NCBI GenBank assembly: GCA_008973525.1
Contig: WACJ01000121.1
Span: 310,001-374,000 of the forward strand
Length of the DNA stretch: 64,000 bases
Origin: Stenopsyche tienmushanensis
Lineage: Eukaryota > Arthropoda > Insecta > Trichoptera > Stenopsychidae
Direction of reading: 5' to 3'
Shown here piece by piece: positions 59,801 through 64,000 of the stretch (position 1 is the first letter of the stretch; the number at the start of each line of letters is the position of its first letter). Under the pieces are notes generated by a model, which was given only the letters and a program-made list of their open reading frames with translations, ran no database searches and was not told the DNA's origin. A program made the position numbers and the translations under genes.

Positions 59801-61310
59801 CTAGATTGAAGTACGAGTGGACACACGATAATGATTGCGCTAGACGTCAAGAATGCCTTCAACTCGGCGAAATGGCACCTGATCCTCGGGGCCTTGAAGG
59901 AAATTGATTCCCCACCATTCCTCAACAGAATGATGGAGAGCTACCTGCACGGGAGAACTCTGATCTACGCGGACGCCGACAGGGGGAGAAGAGAAAAACC
60001 AGTGACGGCAGGCGTTCCACAGGGACCCGCCCTGTGGAAGATAATGTACGACGGATTGCTGAGGACGCTGCTAATGAGCGGAGCCAAAATGGACGCCTTC
60101 GCTGATGACGTTGCCATCCTAGTCACCGCCAAATCCATGGAGATCCTGCGAACGACTTGCAAAGTCGCGCTGAGGAAGACCAAGAAGTGGCTGACAGGAG
60201 CTGGTCTGGAGCTCGCTGTCTAAAAAAATGAGGTCCTCTTTTTCACAAAACCCAGGAATCTTGCGTCCCCACCCCTGACGAACGGCGGTTGCGAGTTTAA
60301 ATACTCAATTCGGTGTTTGGGGGTAGAAATTGATGGCAAGCTCCGATTTGTCACCCACACGAAGAAGGCAGCAGCGAATGCGAACAGCATCACGGAGAAC
60401 CTGGCCAGGTTGATGCCCAGCATTGGTGGTCCAAAAATGAACAGGAGGCGACTCTACGACGATATGGACCGAAGCACTACAAATTGAAATGGCCAGGCTC
60501 AACATGGTCAGAGTTCAGAGAAGGAACGCAGGGTGGCTGTTGCATATCGCACAGTGTCGGAAAACGCCATCCTGGCACTAACTGCCATACCGCCAATCGA
60601 TCTGCTCGCCTACGAGAAACAGGCAATACAAAAAGGCGAAGACAAGAATAATGCTAAGCAAGCACCATGGCGTCGTGGCAGTCCCGATGGAACAACTCCG
60701 CTAAAGGTCGGTGGACGCACGAGCTAATACCGAAACTGAGAACCTGAGTAGTCAAAAAACACGACCAACTGTGCTACCACTTGATCCAGGTTCTCACCGG
60801 GCACGGCTGTTTTGGTAGCTACCTACACAAAATAGGCAAAGAGACCGACCCGGAGTACCACCACTGCAGAGCGGAGTACGACAATGCTGCACACAACATT
60901 TGTCTGCCCAGCATGGAGTATCGAAAGGGACATCCTACAAGAAGAGCTAGTAGTCAGCTCGTTCTCCTTTAGCAACATGGTACCTTCAATTTTAACGGTT
61001 GCTAGAGCATGGAATGTATGGTGCAAATACACGACGTGCGCTATGCAGCAAAAGGAGGATGAACATACAAGACGATGAATAATAGAAGCATCCTCCTAAT
61101 CGACACACAGGCGATATCCAGGAAAAAAAAGAACATGCAGGAGGACCCGGAAGAGAAGCATCGCTGCCACCCTCGCGCAATACTTAGCTAGTAGCCGGGT
61201 AGCAGCAGTGAATAAGGAGGGGTTTTAGTGAGTAGCGTCTCCGTAATCTCACACTACTGTCGGGCACGGACCCGGCAATGTTGTTAAACCATTTTCCTTC
61301 CTTACGAAAA
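59800..61310 (+). mobile_element. 5'-truncated R1-like non-LTR retrotransposon with broken reverse transcriptase
   Basis: The + strand carries the second half of an R1-type ORF2. Reverse-transcriptase blocks come first: LDVKNAFNSAKW near 59840, AGVPQGPALW near 60010, and the catalytic FADD box at 60098-60109. A premature TAA lies near 60221, after which the same frame continues (CLGVEIDGKLRF, RLMPSIGGPK). Frameshifts follow; YRTVSENAILAL and LTGHGCFGSYLHKIG lead into the Cys/His-rich end (HHCRAEYDNAAH). A GC-rich 3' UTR with ggggttttagtg ends near 61300. The block normally reading GVPQGSVLGP lacks SVLG. The 5' part (endonuclease and ORF1) is missing, as expected for aborted target-primed reverse transcription. 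It is GC-richer than its host DNA and dead as a coding unit. It lies antisense to gene 2. Confidence 0.88.
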
Positions 61311-64000
61311 AAAGGTGCAAAATTTCCAAAACTTAAAACTGGATTTTCCAACACGTTAATATGTTTTTTTTAAGTAAAAGAAGATCATTAGGTGAATGGC
61401 GAGATGATCACTATTTTCGAAAATGATTTAATCACTCATTGGTGACCCCGCCTTATGTTATTGATCTTCCCCGTCTTTTCAGAACAGGTTTTTCATATCA
61501 GCCCTGATCATAGTGATCGGTCAACAATATTAATACATTTAAAAAAAACCACAAACTAAATATGAGCCCGAACCGTTATAAAAAGAGTCCCTGGATTAAG
61601 CCCACTTTACCGACGCTTGATGACCTACATTGCCTGCTCTAGTACGGATATTTTGTTATTTTAGTACATAGGCTTTATCAACAAATTACCGTCCGGCGAT
61701 GGCAAAATCTATAGGGATCGATCAAATCCGTTTTCGGCACCAAAAGGCTCTCATTGAAACCCTATCGCCGCTTTCCCGTTAATAACGATCGTTATCTGAC
61801 ACATAGAAATGGCACCCTTGACGTGATGCCGACTTTATTAACTCTGTGTAAAAAGGCTGCGATAAAACTTTGTAAATATTCTCGGATCGCATGTAAACAC
61901 TACATAAACGCTGGCAACATCCCGTGACAGGGCTTGTCAACTTTATCGCACCCCGGGACCGTTCTCGTGGCGCAAACTGCACGCCATTTATTGAACAATT
62001 CCACAAATTTTACGATTTGATGTATCGGTTTCGTAAATTCACCGATGGGGGCATAAAAAAGCTCGCCATGGCAATTTATGATTTCCATTCACCTGAAATC
62101 AGATAAGAGGGTATTTTTTATTGTCGCCATTTTTTATGCTTAACTGTCACGCCAAGATTTTTCATCCCTTGCTTGATGAGCTATATAAAATCACTTTTAA
62201 AATACTTGATAGAATTGAATGAAATTATTAACAAATGGCCCTAATACCTATCCAGATTATCAAGTAAAACAGAGCAAATATCTAATAAAATATATTTTAG
62301 CCGAATGGATATATTTTAAGTGGTTTCAAAAGAAAAGCCAACAATAATGAAGATGCTGATACAAATGGGAATAATAGCAAAAAAGAACAAAGAGATGAAG
62401 CTCTCAAGAAAAGACAATATAGTTCATCGTTTTCACAGCTTTGAAAACCCAACGTACTTTTTATATTCTAAAGTTTTTGCTCCAGATAGTATGAGACCTG
62501 TCAAATTAAAACGGCACTATAAAATTCTATATTCTGAATATGATTTTTTTCAATAAAATCAGACGAGCAAGCTCTTCACGGGCTTGAAAAAAAATCCAGC
62601 AGATCCTTGAATATTTGCAACATTTTGTAATTATTATTGTAGCTGTATGAATATGTTTTCATTTTTTGACAGATTATTTGGTAAAAAAATATTTAAAAAA
62701 TTGTACACTTTCGTGGAATTTGAAGTCTTGAAATGTATATTTGGACTATAGTTATATATAGAACTCATTTATATCATTATTTTTTTCACTTGTACAAAAA
62801 TTGTACTAAAAAATTAGCCTGTTTGGTGAGATTTTAGTTTTATGCTAAAAAAGCTTCCTAACATAATTGGTAGCACATAATGTAATAAATTAAATTTTGG
62901 TGGTGCATTTTGGTAACACTTGATATGGTGTATTCTACGTTAATGTTTGATTTTAAAATGTTTGACCAATAAAAACTATTCTATGACATTGTCAAAATAA
63001 TAATGAGAGAAATTTTAAGACGATTGAGAATTAATTTCAATAAGAATGATTGCATACTATCAACATTAGGGATAAAATTGAAAGATTCCAAATGTTGTAG
63101 TTCATAAAAAAAGGAAAAAAGGAGATCCTGGTCAAGATATTAAGGACGATTTGAAATGCTAACCAGATGGTGCTATGACAGCACAACATAAGAAAGTCAA
63201 TATCAGTGTCAAAAAATCTAAAAATATGGATACAATTATACATTATTCTTAAAATGCCGTATGATATATGTATTATATTGCATAAAGGGCTCTGAAATAA
63301 ATTCAATAAAATGATCGAACTTTGATAAAGGATGAAGATAATTGGCATTGTGCTTATTTTTCTGTAGCCAAAATTAATTCAATTGTATTCATCTGTCAAA
63401 TTGTTCTATTCAATTATATGAAAAATACAGATGGTCAATGTTTCTATTGATTGCGAAACAATTATGTGAGCGTTTATCATCTTTAGGATCGTTTAAGTGC
63501 TTCGATCATTCAATATGTAAATTTGATTACAAGCCATACGCCCATACCGATATTGCGAGCGTAATGCATACAATTTACGCGATTTTCTTTGCGCTGCGCT
63601 TATCCAATTACGAGAAAAAACTTTTATATTACTTAGGCAATTTAGGAGCAAAAGTTTCGCCCGTTTTTTCCCTGCGAGGCCCCCGAAAAAAATTGACATC
63701 CACCCTCCGTACTTCAATATTGGACATGTGCTGTCAAGAGCAGACTCACGAATATAGAGGAGGCAATTGAATGACAGGCCGTCCTATTCCGAATATTGTC
63801 TCGTCCAAACATATTACTTTTGTTGCTGAAGTCGGGGGTGACACAACAATATAAGCCTGCGATCCTCGGCGATGAAGAAAAAGCGATGAGACACGCGTAT
63901 TCTATTGAGAACTTTGTTTAGCAACCGTCAGGGTGAGTAAGCACTTTGGCCAGACACACCCCTTCAAACATGCCCCTGACTCTGCCTCCGGATCTTTCAT
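61311..64000. other. Gene-free stretch to window end
   Basis: No gene recognised. A higher-GC island at 61640-62110 contains several TTTATTA/TTTATGG-type motifs and TGTAAACA. A second lies at 63480-63760 and a third from 63860 to the edge. ORFs at 62320-62556 (+), 63037-63348 (-) and 63438-63770 (+) show no known domain; the 103-codon - strand ORF is hydrophobic but AT-driven. Confidence 0.4.

Noticed and set aside
63037..63348. 103-codon hydrophobic - strand ORF
   Set aside because: Its hydrophobicity follows from AT-rich codons (Ile, Leu, Phe, Tyr); no family signature and no supporting context.
1..64000. CRISPR arrays, bacterial operons, rRNA genes or integrated viral genomes
   Set aside because: No regularly spaced direct repeats, no long intronless gene blocks, no rRNA signatures and no viral protein motifs were recognised.

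Overview
This window is nuclear DNA from an animal, most likely an insect or another arthropod. It is strongly AT-rich. Its two recognisable genes are split by short GT-AG introns. Its repeats are those of arthropod genomes: mariner relics, an R1-like LINE, a tRNA-derived SINE, hAT MITEs and MITEs inserted at TTAA. No bacterial operons, CRISPR arrays, rRNA genes or intact tRNA genes were seen. The species cannot be named from the sequence alone.

The coding content is a small cluster of SLC6 neurotransmitter/amino-acid:sodium symporter genes. Gene 1 lies on the + strand at 38601-41943: eleven exons encode about 665 residues from TM1 to the stop, and only the first exon or exons with the start codon were not found. 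Gene 2 lies on the - strand at 57947-59160 and shows only its last four coding exons (188 residues). Its three internal exon lengths (132, 135, 156 nt) equal those of the matching gene 1 exons. A single degenerate exon at 33466-33594 (+) matches the TM5-region exon of gene 1 and marks a third, dead paralogue. The two genes converge tail to tail across about 16 kb that is filled largely with transposable elements. Gene 1 looks like an amino-acid transporter (Gly in the TM1 pocket rather than the monoamine Asp) with mixed glycine-transporter and GABA-transporter signatures. It also has Ala in place of the serine that normally helps bind chloride in TM7.

The rest is a gene desert. From left to right it holds: a tandem 64-bp transposase fragment (3490-3618); dispersed repeats (4060, 5521, 21445, 26099 and 30455); a Tc1/pogo-like MITE family (19277-19928, 51572-52139, partial 31800-32262 with a hAT MITE nested inside); a mariner relic on the - strand (24590-24960); SINE copies (29325-29572; a complete one with an 11-bp target duplication at 35882-36265); TTAA-flanked MITEs (42325-42802 and 43735-44653); a mariner relic (45531-45990); a small hAT MITE (48593-48703); a pogo/Tc1-like MITE (53830-54008); and a 5'-truncated R1-like LINE (59800-61310). 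Between these sit several unique patches of higher GC (for example 6000-6640, 10530-10650, 13060-13490, 25260-25880, 31130-31610, 42950-43560, 56340-56660 and 61640-62110) without coding signals. They may be regulatory DNA, but this is inference.

No clearly new biological system was found. The most interesting items are the unusual ion and substrate residues of gene 1, the decaying SLC6 cluster, a pair of unidentified homologous segments at 24.2 and 52.5 kb, and the repeated reuse of one short transposase segment as a tandem repeat.
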